From Amborella trichopoda (lineage: Eukaryota > Streptophyta > Magnoliopsida > Amborellales > Amborellaceae), in assembly GCF_000471905.2 (NCBI RefSeq), contig NW_006499705.1, positions 5,425,750 to 5,489,749 on the forward strand: DNA of 64,000 nucleotides, written 5' to 3'. The notes below the pieces were generated by a model. That model worked only from the letters and a program-made list of their open reading frames with translations, searched no databases and was not told the origin of the DNA. A program made the translations under genes and the position numbers. Of this stretch, positions 50,601-59,700 are shown piece after piece; the first letter of the stretch is position 1, and each line of letters opens with the position of its first letter.

Positions 50601-53600
50601 TCAACGTTGAATTGGCGGCTCAGTATTGGGTTAGCATTCGCCAATATACTATCAAGGGGTGGTCAGCAGCAACCGGCTGTACTGCATACTCCTTTAATGG
50701 ATAAGGTTCTAGAAACCAGTAACCATGACTTTCTGAATGTGGAAGTTGACCACCCAGCCCTTTTCTCTGTGAAAACCTATCCTAATCCTAGAAGTCAGGC
50801 ACATAACCCACTCTTGTAGCATACACTAGTATTATTTTGAAGAAAGTTGGACGCATATTTACACTATTTCACAACCATTTTTTGGACATGCCAGTCAATT
50901 TTACCTATCCATTATGGTAATAACTTTTCCCACTTTGCTCAACTGTCTCCACTAAGAGACATATATGGAAGACTTTATAAAGGATAAAAGCGAGCTTACT
51001 ACAACTAGAACAACAGCAAGAACGAAGACGACAAAAGAGTATAAGCGAGTGCACAGGAGAAAAAGAAAGAGAAGATTACACAGGATGATTACAAGGGCAA
51101 AGGCATAAGGGTATAGTTAGAAATATCTTTAAGTACGCTATAGTTGAAATATCTTAAAGTACACGAGATGATTACAAGGGGTGAGGTATAAGGGTAAAAC
51201 ACCCGAGATGTATGACCCTTCCTGCATTGGTACTCCATTCCCAAGATGTATTGTTTTCCCCGCAATTGTACTCCATACCCAAGATTCATTGTCTTCCCCA
51301 CAAATGTACTACTGTTTTTCTTTTCTTCCTGTAACGAGTATTCTTTTTCTCTCATCCCAAATATGTAATTGGTTCAGAATTGTTCTGCTGTAATGATACT
51401 TTGCATGTAAAATAAACAAGGTATTTACAGGTGTCTTGGGACTTTAACCCCTAGACTCTAGATTAAAAGTACCGTGAGTTGTTCAATTTGTGCACCTTTC
51501 TTAGCCTTATCCACTTTTCTTATGGATTTACATTTAAAGCAACAGTCCAAAGCAGAGCCAACACGGGTGAGTCTCAAGTTGGTCGGTTCACGAGTTTTAA
51601 AACACCAGGAATGCCTTTAAAAGACAATGACTATCAACATCTATATTGTGATCACCAAGCCCATATCATGTCTGTAGTTAGTCAACTTAACATATTTATG
51701 CCTTGAATTCTGCATATGGACTATCAAATGCGTCATGAGATATCTCAAGTCAGCTTCTGATTAAGGCATTATTACGACTAAGGGTACTCACTGGTACTTA
51801 ATTGGCTACTATGATACCGAATGGAATGGTGTCTAATTGATCGTTGATCCAATAACAGTCATTGCACAGTCATTTATGGTAATCTGATCACTTGGAAGAG
51901 CAAAAATACAAATTGTGATATTGCTAGTACAAAAGCCCAATAGCGATCTTTTGGCTTCATGTACTGCTCTATGACATGGGTGTGGAAGTGAAGTCTCCTG
52001 TATTCCTTATAATTAAATTGCTATCTCAATTGTCGCCAATTCAATTCTCGTGAAATAACCCGCATTGAGGTGGATTTTCATTTTACTCAAAGGAAGGTGG
52101 TTACCAAAATGATTAATACACATGTGAAAGGATCATCTGTCCGATGTCTAGGGTTGGCTTCTTTTCTCTCCTTCCTCACCTAATCAAACCTCGGACATAT
52201 TGGAAGCCACCAAGATAAGTTACCAATAGATCACAAGGATCAGCCGTGGTCTACTGTCGGCTTCAAACCATTATGGGCAAGTTTGGCACATTCGCCATTC
52301 AAGCACCAACTTGAGGAAGATTGTACATGTGTAAATGTCTTTATGTATTCAGTGTATTGCATGTGTATAGTCATGTTACTATAGTTATGGGCCTGCATGT
52401 TTTTATGTAATAGTACGAAGGATATATGAATAAAGAGACCAGGATCAAATAAATAACTAGACCCACTTCATTTCCCGAGTTCTTTTTCTCTACTGCTCCT
52501 CTCTTTGGCAATCATTCAAAATATCCTAAGCTAAAGACACTCTAGGTTTAACAAAACTGTGTCCAGTGTGTACAAGTTATTACATGCAGGAAAGTGGAAT
52601 TTAAGTATATAACTAATTATTTTTTTAATGGTAATATATTGAAATAAAATCGTTTACATCTAGTTGGTCCAAATTCTGAACACATAAACGGGTAAATAAC
52701 TAATCTTTATGAACATATAACATTGTAAATGGCTATATAGCCATGTTGTGCATGTCATTATGTATGCAATCCACCTATATCATTAATTAGAATCAGAGTT
52801 TCCCTAATTTAGTAACCCTTAGATAGCCACTTCTCATGGAAGATAGAATAATATCATCCAAATTCAATGAAACATTAAATTTTAATGGATGAGATGGTTT
52901 GAATTTATTAATCTCATTACCAATCAAAGCATTCACCAAATTATCAAAAAATAAAGATGTGAACAAGTTAATGGATTTATTTGCATATAGCTGGAAATTA
53001 TGAGCATATGTTTTTTAATAATTTCAGTTTGCAGTGTGGGGATACCCAGATCCACCTAGAACATTTCTTTATTCCATTGCAAATTCATCTACCACAAGAT
53101 AGGAGCACATTTTTTATGCAAATAGAAAAGAAAAAGAAAAGAATAAAAGAAAATTCAACATAGAAAATGCACAAAATCCCATATAATCTGAATAAAAAAA
53201 TAAAAATTCATGAGGATCACAAATAGGTAAAAACAATTTGCACATTCTTTATGCTTGCCTACATCTGATTGATGTGACAGCCCATGCCAACTGTTGCAGA
53301 ACATTGGGGGGACCTTGTGTTCTTGCTGGTGATGGTTGCAGTCACTCATCAAGTAGCTAGCCTTTCTATTTTACCTGTTTCTATAGCCTAATACAAGTCC
53401 AGTTACTGGATTTGGCAAACTGCAACTCTCCCTCCTGATGGAAATAATAAGTCTCTGCTAGACAAATGTGAAGTGGCCTTGTTTGGGAACAGTGCTGCAC
53501 ATACTCCTCTAAGGATAGTCATCCTTATGTCGAGCATGTGATCAATAATGCCTTTTAGATCCATAGGAATGGTTTGACCTTTGTTATAAAGTCTCCAACT

Positions 53601-55307
53601 CACTCCACCAAGCCAGATTCCCTACATTCCCACAACATGATTTCCAAATGCATACCTTTGTTTGAGGAAATTCCTAATACATCTGTCAGAAGCATTTTGG
53701 TTGGAGCCTTTCTGAACTACAATTTTTATATCACAAACTACATTGCCCATGAGGACACTAGTCCCAACAGAAGCTAGGCTACTCAACATACCATGCCAAA
53801 GTACCCCTGAAACATGCAAATATGTTTCAGGACTCTAGAATTGCAATGGTCATTGAAGACAAATTTCAAAAAGGTTTTTGTCAACAATATTTAATGTGGA
53901 GATGCTGGAAACAGTTAAAAAACAAGAAGTTGCATGTACAGTCATGTCAAAATGAATACCCGCCAGATATTCCAAAGTAAGCCTTGATTTGGGATACACT
54001 CCATGTCAAATCCTCTTGCTCCCCACATTCTTTTATTGCCTGATCTAAAAGGACACAAGCACCAATATGTGCACCTGCTGATTGGCCTATTACAAAGATC
54101 CTAAGTGGATAAACATGAAAAGTTAGTACTTGCTACTATACAAATGCAATAAAGCTAGCTGAAAGGGCAAGGACTGTATTATTATAAGCATGGCATGGGG
54201 TTAGAACAAGCAATACCTGTTCGGATCACCTCCAAAATCAGTAATATTCTGGCATACAAAGGAGATACCCTGGCTAGCATCTTTCACCATATCACTTATG
54301 GTTCCTTGGGGGAAATTCCTGAAAGTATTTAATGGCTACAAAGTAAATATTTGAAGAGCATAAACATAAGACGAACAATTGTTACTAGAAATAATGGAAA
54401 ATCTATAGGATGAGAATCAAAAGTTATGCGGTGTAGAATATCCTAGTAAAACATGTACAATTTAAATATAGGAAAAGAACAACCTATAGTCTATGCAAGC
54501 TACTATGACATTCCGTTCTGCTAATTCTTGTCCCAAAAGAGCACCCCAAGCTTTGTACCTAAACACCAAAATCCTCACAGTAAAAGTCAAACAATGAATG
54601 CACCTAAGTGATGGAAAGAGCAAAGAAAGTGGACTAATAAACACATTTACTGGCACCGAAACATAAATATAAACCCAACATCTGATCAATTATCAAACTA
54701 TGATGGGGTATATGGAATCAGCATACATAAACTAACCCTATAATCCAAGCACCCCCAGTTACAAATGCCACAACTGGCTTTGGCTCGTCAAGATTCACAG
54801 GCAAATATAGATCTAACCTGCAAACAAACGTACGGAAAAAGGCCGAATAAGTCAAGGTACCATGACATGCATGCAACCTTAATGGATGATACTTGTCAGA
54901 AAACGGATAAATAAAATAAATTATATGCCTGTTTCTCGGTTGATCCCCATAAACCACACTTCTACGGACCTGTCTTGAAAAGTAATAGTAATACCCCACT
55001 GCAATAAGCAAACACAGATAAAATATCGTCGTATATTTCTCGCTTATATTCTTTAAAATACTTTCAAAGAAGAACAATATAAATGGTTGAATACTATGGT
55101 GTAAAACTGTTTGAGATTGAAGAGAGTAACTCTGCCATGGCTTAGTCACATCTCAATAAGATAGAGTTGGCAGTGATTGGAGATCCATGTGTTAACCAGG
55201 TTTTGGATATTGTTGCCAATAACTACACACCTTGCAGGAAACCTGGCATAAGCAACAGAGCATAGCAACCAAGGGCCAGCAACTGCATAATCCATCGGTA
55301 ACCTACC
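25651..55307 (-). CDS. ICME: Isoprenylcysteine alpha-carbonyl methylesterase (ICME-type alpha/beta hydrolase); N-terminus unresolved
   Basis: Exons in transcript order: 55307-55231, 54998-54929, 54817-54737, 54558-54484, 54318-54217, 54100-53960, 34730-34665, 34538-34395, 27136-27046, 25812-25651 (TAA). All phases agree, giving 335 residues. The product should hydrolyse the methyl ester on isoprenylated C-terminal cysteines at the ER. In order: a hydrophobic segment ([17 protein letters not shown]), [14 protein letters not shown], the oxyanion region [10 protein letters not shown], nucleophile elbow GQSAG, acid loop HGTKDISIP, and KSHTDLF with the catalytic His. The tail is basic ([12 protein letters not shown]). 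One intron begins with GC instead of GT (after 54929). Introns of 7.3 kb and 19.2 kb are full of transposons. Family members are, from recall, over 400 residues, so about 90 N-terminal residues are missing. The first Met in frame is at 55288. Tandem paralogues (ICMEL) cannot be excluded. Confidence 0.94.
25813..27045. other. ICME last intron, nothing identified
   Basis: 1.2 kb of intron. Ordinary composition, with no repeat family from elsewhere in this window recognised. Short open frames on both strands show no family features. Confidence 0.5.
27690..28950 (-). pseudogene. Ty3/gypsy gag remnant in the 7.3-kb ICME intron
   Basis: On the minus strand, a gag capsid region can be followed through frameshifts and stops. 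It contains a stretch like [10 protein letters not shown], then [20 protein letters not shown], then a zinc knuckle [13 protein letters not shown] whose first cysteine codon has become TGA. No protease or polymerase follows at the expected side, so only the gag part survives. Confidence 0.75.
29600..29930 (+). pseudogene. Ty1/copia RNase H C-terminal scrap
   Basis: The frame at 29708-29929 contains [18 protein letters not shown] and [11 protein letters not shown], matching the C-terminal end of copia RNase H (CH(Y/F)IRE and QLAD..TKAL). The rest of the element is absent or unrecognisable. Confidence 0.7.
30585..30733. repeat. Near-perfect 149-bp hairpin with AT-rich loop
   Basis: Arms 'tctagggttttgaaaagcc' and the reverse complement 'ggcttttcaaaaccctaga', including 'gaagagt(t/a)attacaacat', pair over about 60 bp each. 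The centre is alternating 'atatatatgtatatatat' repeats. The right arm runs directly into the MITE starting at 30731. It lies in the 7.3-kb ICME intron. Confidence 0.85.
30731..30937 (+). mobile_element. MITE family 2, copy 3
   Basis: Best-preserved copy. AATGAGACCATTTATCTTTGG and CCAAAGGTAAATGATCTCATT are inverted repeats. The similarity extends inward about 55 bp (gg(t/a)gg(t)cacaatta). It abuts the long hairpin on its left. Confidence 0.85.
31385..31960 (-). repeat. LTR-like repeat, inverted partner of 47210-47770
   Basis: Its reverse complement shares with 47210-47700: 'gaccttgatcccatg' then gccat, 'ggtgtatcaagtcc', a CT-rich block and 'caaaaccctagcc'-like text. The partner copy has a TATA-like box and a primer-binding site, so this is probably a diverged LTR fragment. 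Confidence 0.6.
31961..32599. other. ICME intron, no gene seen
   Basis: A 40-bp unit 'catcaaatacacaatacatg' is duplicated near 31910-31995. Otherwise AT-rich and unassigned. Confidence 0.45.
32600..33095 (-). repeat. Dispersed repeat, inverted copy of 63590-64000
   Basis: On the minus strand, 'attaaaggcctta'-like sequence, 'ccccttgatgagg(t/c)cggag', 'tgtgtgac'/'tatgtgaccc', 'caaagcctcat' and '(a)gggtgatacgtgtacatgt' align in order with the right end of the window. Non-coding. Probably the internal or LTR part of a non-autonomous LTR element. Confidence 0.65.
33096..34151. other. ICME intron, no gene seen
   Basis: Contains short 'catacatacat' runs at about 33240 and 34080. No gene or element could be assigned. 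Confidence 0.45.
34152..34336 (+). mobile_element. MITE family 2, copy 4
   Basis: Starts TATAAGACCATTTACT and ends AGTAAATGGTCTTATA, a perfect 16-bp terminal inverted repeat. It is shortened inside compared with the other copies and lies 59 bp from the ICME exon ending at 34395. Confidence 0.82.
34731..35860. other. Start of the 19-kb ICME intron, CT microsatellite
   Basis: Unique-looking AT-rich intron with a (CT)n run at about 35625-35650. No coding or mobile-element signature. Confidence 0.5.
35860..36060 (+). repeat. LTR-like fragment related to 52330-52540
   Basis: Shares with the copia remnant's end: 'tgtattg(t/c)a(c)atgt', 'gtatagtc(c/a)tgtt', 'aaacccacctcatttcc' and 'tttttctctact'. 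It may be a solo LTR of that copia family. Boundaries are uncertain. Confidence 0.5.
36640..37195. repeat. LTR-like AT-rich block beside the gypsy element
   Basis: LTR-like composition: 'gggtaaaattgtcattacaa', 'aaacaataaatcgaata'-type signals and a 'aggaagaaaccctagg' segment, apparently in plus orientation. It does not match the gypsy element's own upstream LTR in minus orientation, so it may belong to another element. Confidence 0.35.
37333..41440 (-). mobile_element. Degraded Ty3/gypsy retrotransposon inside the ICME intron
   Basis: The minus strand reads gag (about 41300-40130), with zinc knuckle [14 protein letters not shown] near 39990. Next comes an aspartic-protease region ([15 protein letters not shown]). 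The reverse transcriptase includes [25 protein letters not shown] and YFDDILVYS near 38670. An RNase H fragment ([20 protein letters not shown]) and the integrase zinc region ([22 protein letters not shown]) follow. The integrase core is missing after VLVVCG, and frameshifts and stops break every domain. It cannot be autonomous. It lies in the same strand sense as the host gene. Confidence 0.9.
41579..41591 (-). other. Gypsy primer-binding site (initiator Met tRNA type)
   Basis: The minus strand reads TGGTATCAAAGCC, complementary to the 3' end of plant initiator Met tRNA. It sits directly after LTR-like sequence (41592 upward) and ahead of the gypsy gag. Confidence 0.75.
41592..42000 (-). repeat. 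Probable 5' LTR of the gypsy element
   Basis: The minus strand ends TTTCTTTGTGTCAAAT immediately before the primer-binding site. AT-rich, with 'aaccctagatgggg' on the plus strand. The upper boundary is a guess and no matching 3' LTR was found. Confidence 0.5.
42001..43248. other. Intron stretch between gypsy and copia elements
   Basis: No recognised gene. The 42000-42660 part is less AT-rich and may be further retroelement sequence. A 12-bp inverted repeat AAAGAGAGGAGC ... GCTCCTCTCTTT with a loop of about 20 bp lies at 42917-42961. Confidence 0.5.
43254..43535 (+). repeat. 5' LTR of copia element 1
   Basis: Starts TGCTGGAAATAAAAG and ends TTCAACT directly before the primer-binding site. 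It shares with the 3' LTR 'gtatttgatgga', 'agttgtaattaggg', 'taagccactcacttt' and 'tctcacaggtctctctctct'. A segment present in the 3' LTR (tataagaggggtagaggtt) is missing here. Confidence 0.9.
46719..47009 (+). repeat. 3' LTR of copia element 1
   Basis: Starts TGTTGGAAATGAAAAG after a purine tract (gcttgaggag) and ends TTTCATCT, followed by AACAC. A TTATAAGAGG sequence near 46852 is a possible promoter TATA box. Confidence 0.9.
47210..47780 (+). repeat. Orphan LTR with primer-binding site
   Basis: Repeat related to the inverted copy at 31385-31960. It holds a TATAAATAG box at 47369-47377, a CT-rich leader, and TGGTATCAAAG at 47770-47780, the initiator Met tRNA type of primer site. No gag follows. 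This is a truncated LTR element. Confidence 0.6.
48330..48775 (-). pseudogene. LINE RNase H domain fragment
   Basis: The minus strand encodes [20 protein letters not shown], then [20 protein letters not shown] and [12 protein letters not shown], then the C-terminal helix region ([17 protein letters not shown]) after a small frame change. This is the plant LINE-type RNase H with its D...E...D pattern largely preserved. The reverse transcriptase that should precede it is absent. Confidence 0.82.
48900..49165 (+). pseudogene. LINE 3' end fragment a
   Basis: Decayed C-terminal LINE reading (a TWLEVVRKT-like stretch, then MALNRA) followed by 'gggaaaaggctatgatgat' and GAT repeats. It has the same ending as the longer fragment downstream. 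Confidence 0.6.
49385..50015 (+). pseudogene. LINE reverse transcriptase C-terminal fragment b
   Basis: The plus strand encodes, with breaks, [29 protein letters not shown], a KKQHTI-MS region, [20 protein letters not shown] and [11 protein letters not shown]. It ends in ataaagctcggatgatgatgatg. This is the carboxy-terminal part of a plant non-LTR retrotransposon polymerase, truncated at its 5' end as is usual for LINEs. Confidence 0.8.
50016..51590. other. ICME intron, no gene; SINE-like head at 50312
   Basis: At 50312-50372, 'tggtgtggtggttatcgctt' and 'gggttcaaaaccc' look like A- and B-box remnants of a tRNA-derived SINE. A stretch rich in gtgtcgaca follows at 50430-50530. A 45-bp phrase (acaaggg(t/c)..gg..taagggta) is repeated near 51090-51200. 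Confidence 0.45.
51600..52550 (+). pseudogene. Ty1/copia remnant 3 (RNase H and 3' LTR part)
   Basis: Decayed copia RNase H: 'cgtcatgagatatctcaag' gives RYLKS, then [19 protein letters not shown] and a CH-terminal region [12 protein letters not shown]. After about 52310 comes non-coding LTR-like sequence resembling 35860-36060. No upstream polymerase. Confidence 0.7.
52551..53959. other. ICME intron, unassigned
   Basis: Mostly AT-rich. At 53260-53830 the composition is more gene-like and the minus strand has two longish frames. I cannot match them to a family, and they are not in phase with ICME. They may be a gene or TE fragment. Confidence 0.4.
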
Positions 55308-55903
55308 CTGAACAAAAAATAAATGATCAGCAAGCAAATTAATAGAAACATAAATTGACAAACATGAATAAACTAATTGGGATGGTATAACGAATAAAAA
55401 TTGATCCACCCACAAAGGAGCTTTAAATTTCCTAAAGGAGCTCACTCGATATGAAGGATTAAACCAGTACCCAAGAAAAACAATATCAAAGCAAAACCAA
55501 GCTGTGTCTTTAACTTTCCTTAGATTAACTGAATATATACATTGCTTAGCATAATACACGATGATGCATCCATAGGAATACACTGTCTATTGGATGATGC
55601 ATCCATAGGAATACACTGTCTATTGGATGATGCATCCACAAGAATACCAGAAGGATCTGAACATAATTGTAGAAAGTGCAAGAGAAAAATAGTGTATCCA
55701 CAAAATCATTGCAAAAATTACAACAATCAGTAAGAAGAAGAAATAACTCACCTGAAGAGACTTGAACTGAAAGGCGATGTATAAAAGGACTTACTTATTG
55801 GGAGCACGAGTAAGGAATTAACCTTTCCAAGAAGTTTCCTAGTTTGGGAGCGGCTGGGAGAGGGAAAGGTAATAGAATAGAAATTCCGTAGTTTGGCACC
55901 AGC
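55308..55903 (-). other. Upstream ICME sequence with a candidate exon and a 33-bp tandem repeat
   Basis: A frame on the minus strand is open from the copia insertion to 55752. It ends in CTCTTCAG/gtgagt, a good donor in the right phase to join the exon at 55307 (SSLFR + VGYRW), but it has no ATG. It may be 5' UTR or a diverged first exon. A 33-bp unit (gatgatgcatccataggaat...) is repeated 2.7 times at 55560-55650 in the intron. Confidence 0.45.
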
Positions 55904-56109
55904 TTTTGAAAGTGCAATGACAAGTTAGGGGCATAAATGGGATACATTTAAAGAACTTCACACCTAAATCCAGATCATTTTTCCCAACTTGGTATTAAAG
56001 CAAGATCAATGTCTGAAAAATTTGAAAGTCGATTGTTAAGACTTTGGACGCACTACCAATGTCAGCAGTTGTACGGCCAGACTGCTGATAATGTGGGTGG
56101 AGGAGAAAC

Positions 56110-57480
56110 CTCAACAGAGCTCATCCTCTAAACAGCGGGGGCCGCACGGAGAGAGGTGAGGGCGAGGGGCGAGGAGAGGTAAACCTGGCGAGAAGGGGAG
56201 AGTGAAAAACATGCGTTGACCTGAGGCCGGAAGACGACAAGGGGACTTCTGTCGGGCCGAGAGGACGACCCAAGGGTGACGGGCAGATGTGGAGGTCAAG
56301 GGCGGGGGATTGACCAGCAGGCGACACCTGTGGCAGGGTGGAAGGTGCCATCTAGCAAGAGGAAGGCAGCAGCACGGGGATACACGAAAAAGGAAAGGGC
56401 AAAAAGGAAGAGGAGAAGTGTAAAAAGGTACTAACACGTGGCCTAGGGTGTCTCCGATAAAGGGTGTGTGACAGGAATGGTTGTCCTCGATGGCGATGGC
56501 AGGGGGGCAGGTATATCTTCTGCCAAGCACGAAAAAGGACCAGCAATCTGAAGCAAGGAAGAGCTTGGGCCAAATGAGGAAACTCTCTTGACCAATGGGA
56601 TGGATGCAGAGTTCTGAGTCTGCGGCGGCTGTACTTCTTGTTGCTGTGCTGAGGAGGAGGGCTGAGGGCAAGAATGGGATGCAATGACAACCGCATCCAC
56701 CAAGTTACTCGAAACTTTTGCAGGGAGGTGGTGTCCACGTCTATAGGGAGATAATTCTGGCGATTGTTTCTCCGGCGAACAGCAGGGGGAAGAGATGCTC
56801 TTCCGTCTTTCTTGTTACTTGGAGGGGTTGGGGTGGCTGGAAAATGACGGCTAGATGGGGGCGAGGCCGGGATCCAAGCCAAATGAACCCTATAGAATAG
56901 GCTGTTGAGGGATATCCAGATGGCATCGGGAATGAGCTCTGGGGAGATGGATTCAATGAGCACCTGGATGGAGCCTAGAGGTAGGAACTCTGAAGATTGC
57001 CAATGCACCCTGATGAAGTCATGAATGGTGTTGCCAATGAGCTTGAAAGATTCCAGGTTGCAAATGTGGAGGGGAATATTGAACACCTGGACCCAGATTC
57101 GATGGGGACGAAAAGCTCCTAAACTAGGATCCCATTTGGACAATGTGAGAAAGCCCCTTTAAAAGTTGGAAGGGGTGTAAGCAGGGTGTGAAGAGATGCC
57201 TCCACGGAAGGTAAGGAAATAAAATGTCACCCATATGAAGAGATCTACAACCAATGTTGGGTTCGTCCCAATATTTTTTAGCCCATTTTTCGATGGCTCT
57301 CAAATTAGCTCTAGGGGGATGTAAATGGCCAACAAGTGAATTGAGGAGAATCGCAGGGGATGAAGAGAGGAATCCTAGATTCAAAGGACCGAGGAGCCGT
57401 TGAGAGACAGGGAGAGGAAATCCCAAGGGGGGCAAGGAGGGATGGGGGAGGGGGAGGGGGAGGGGGAGGGGTTGGGGTAA
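56110..57480 (-). pseudogene. LINE ORF1-like (DUF4283) fragment nested in copia element 2
   Basis: The minus strand encodes IEKWAKKYWDEPNIGCRSLH, GDILFPYLP and, after a frameshift, LSKWDPSLGAFRPHRIWVQ, FNIPLHICNLESFKLIGNTI and DFIRVHWQSSEFLPLGSIQV. This is the N-terminal nucleic-acid-binding domain of plant LINE ORF1. A proline- and serine-rich low-complexity tail follows. ORF2 is absent. The 5' side borders a (GGGGGA)n run at 57440-57475 on the plus strand. Confidence 0.75.
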
Positions 57481-58369
57481 AGAAGGTGCGGAGGGGAGAG
57501 CCGTGGTGCAGCGATCTTTCCCTTATGTCACGAGTGATTTACTCTTTAGATAAATAGGACTTTGCTCTCCACTTTCTTTGTTGCCAAGTTGTTCAATAAT
57601 CTTCTATCTGTCAACAATATTACAAAAACTTCAAATTGTTTTGTAACATTTTTGCCGTCTCATTGTGTTTTTCAGGACTTGGTAACGGGAAAGACAATTA
57701 TGCATCATCGTGAGGATGGGGGGGAATACCTTCTAAAGACATCAAATAAAGCTCCTAACACAACTCAAGCCACTGCCATGTCTTTGATTTCTAATAAAGA
57801 ACGGGCATATTTGTGGCATGGTCGTGCTCCTCTTTCCACATTGCAATCTTTGTTTCCTAAGACTCCACATCATTTGATCAAGTTCAATGACAATGTGAGA
57901 TTTCTCAAATGTTGGAACATTATAGAACTTCATTTCCTATCAACGATAAAAAAACAAGAGACACTTCTTTCTCTATTATATATTTTGATGTATGGGGTCC
58001 CTCTCCTATTGTTTCTATTTATGGCTGTCATTTCTTTGTTACTTTTGTGGATGATTGCTCTAGATTGACCATCATAATATATCGAATGAAACATAAGGAT
58101 AAAGTTGCAAACCTCTTTAACGTTTACTATAAAATGGTTAGAACACAAGATAATGCAAGTAGCAAAGAACTTCGTTTTGATAATGGTGATGAATATGTTA
58201 CTAGTCATCATAGAGATTATTTGAGGAATCAAGGTATAGAGTTCCAAACAGCATTCCTTTATACTCCTCAGTAAAATGGAGTTGCTAAGAAAAAATCGAC
58301 ACTAGTTGGAAGTTACTCGATCCATCTCACTCGGAATGAAAGTTCCAAAAGTCTTATGGTTTGAAGTAT

Positions 58370-58945
58370 AGTTGTGGGAAACGCTTGAGATTCTGAATCA
58401 TTTTAGGAATCAGAATCGTGGCTGTCTAGAAGATTCTTATTTTTTGCATCGAGGTTTGTAAAATAGGAATTGCAGGAAACGGGAGGTTCCTGCTTTATAG
58501 GAATCAAGATTCTACCCAAATGGAACCGAGATCCCTACATGTATAGAATCGAGACTCTAACCTCTTTGGAATCAAGTTTCTAACCTATTTAAAATCGAGT
58601 CGTATGGAATTGAGATTCCAACATCTTTGGAATCGAGTTTCTAATGCATTTAAATCGAGATTCATATCAATTTGGAATCGCTTTTCGACTTCCCTAGCAA
58701 TTGGGATTCAGGAATCGATTTGAAAAACAATTGCATCTAGCAGCATTATATGTGGAATCCAAATTCAACAAATGTAGAATCAAGCTTCAAACAATTAAGT
58801 AAGAATAAATAAATATTAGAAACAAGATTTTATAAGTGTTGGAATCGAGATTCCTGATTTCATAGAAATGGATTCCGTGAAGATTCTTTGTTGGAATTGT
58901 AGAATCAGGATTCCGAATTGGAATCGCGACCTTGAGTGAGAGATT
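58370..58945. repeat. GAATC-dense insert of unknown type in the copia integrase
   Basis: About 575 bp interrupting the integrase frame after KVPKVLWFE. GAATC, GATTC or near variants occur more than 25 times, often as 'ggaatcgagattc'. Flanking TATAGTTG (58369) and TACAGTTT (58950) could be a decayed 8-bp target duplication. No coding capacity. Confidence 0.6.
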
Positions 58946-59700
58946 TGGTAACTACAGTTTATAAGTTGTCCTTCCTATTTGCCTTCATGATAAATTGTAT
59001 GCCATCAAGGGCCCGTTAGGGCAACCCGATCTAAACTGTTCTTCCTAATTCCTCTTTGTTTCCCATGCCTCTCAAAGTTTTTGATTGTGTATGTTTTGTT
59101 CATATTCTGGGCACTTAGAGATGCAAACTCGAACCTAAAGCCATTAAGTGTATTTTCTTAGGATATCCAGCAAATCAAGCTATGATTCTATTAATAAAGA
59201 TAGCTATGTCTCTATAGAAGTTATCTTCTTGGAATCCATCCCATATTTCTCCATTGCTGGAGAAATATGCTCTCTTTAGGGGGAGAACATTAGATAAAAA
59301 GAGAGCAGTTCAACATCATTGCCTCAACCTCTTTCAACCCTACTTCATTTTTGATATTACGCAAATTGAAGATGGAAATGCCCCAGTTGAACCCAATGAG
59401 GAGTTGAAGATGTATGTTCGAAGGAAGTTGGTACAACCTAAAGTCCAGATTGATCATCACTAAATTGCCAACTTCGAACCAGGTACAAACCTTAGACAAT
59501 CCTCCCTATCCTACTCTTCCCTTAGAACCTCCTAGTTCCACTCATGCGTTGGACATTAAGTTATTGGTTGCGTTTTGTGAAGGTAAATATTCCTGCACTC
59601 AGTATCCTATACGCAACTTTGTTTCATATAAGTTGATGTCAGCTTCTTATCATATCTTCCTATCATCCTTGTCTACTGTTAGCATTTCATCATGTGCAGC
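58946..59700 (+). pseudogene. Copia element 2 integrase C-terminus and linker
   Basis: Resumes after the insert with NCMPSRAR and FDCVCFVHILGT-like text (about 59060-59130), GYPANQA near 59160, and the usual linker before the polymerase. Stops and frameshifts are present. Confidence 0.6.

Noticed and set aside
56111-56671. 186-residue Pro/Ser-rich frame on the minus strand as an independent gene
   Set aside because: It overlaps the LINE ORF1 tail in another frame and is low-complexity. Treated as part of the LINE fragment.
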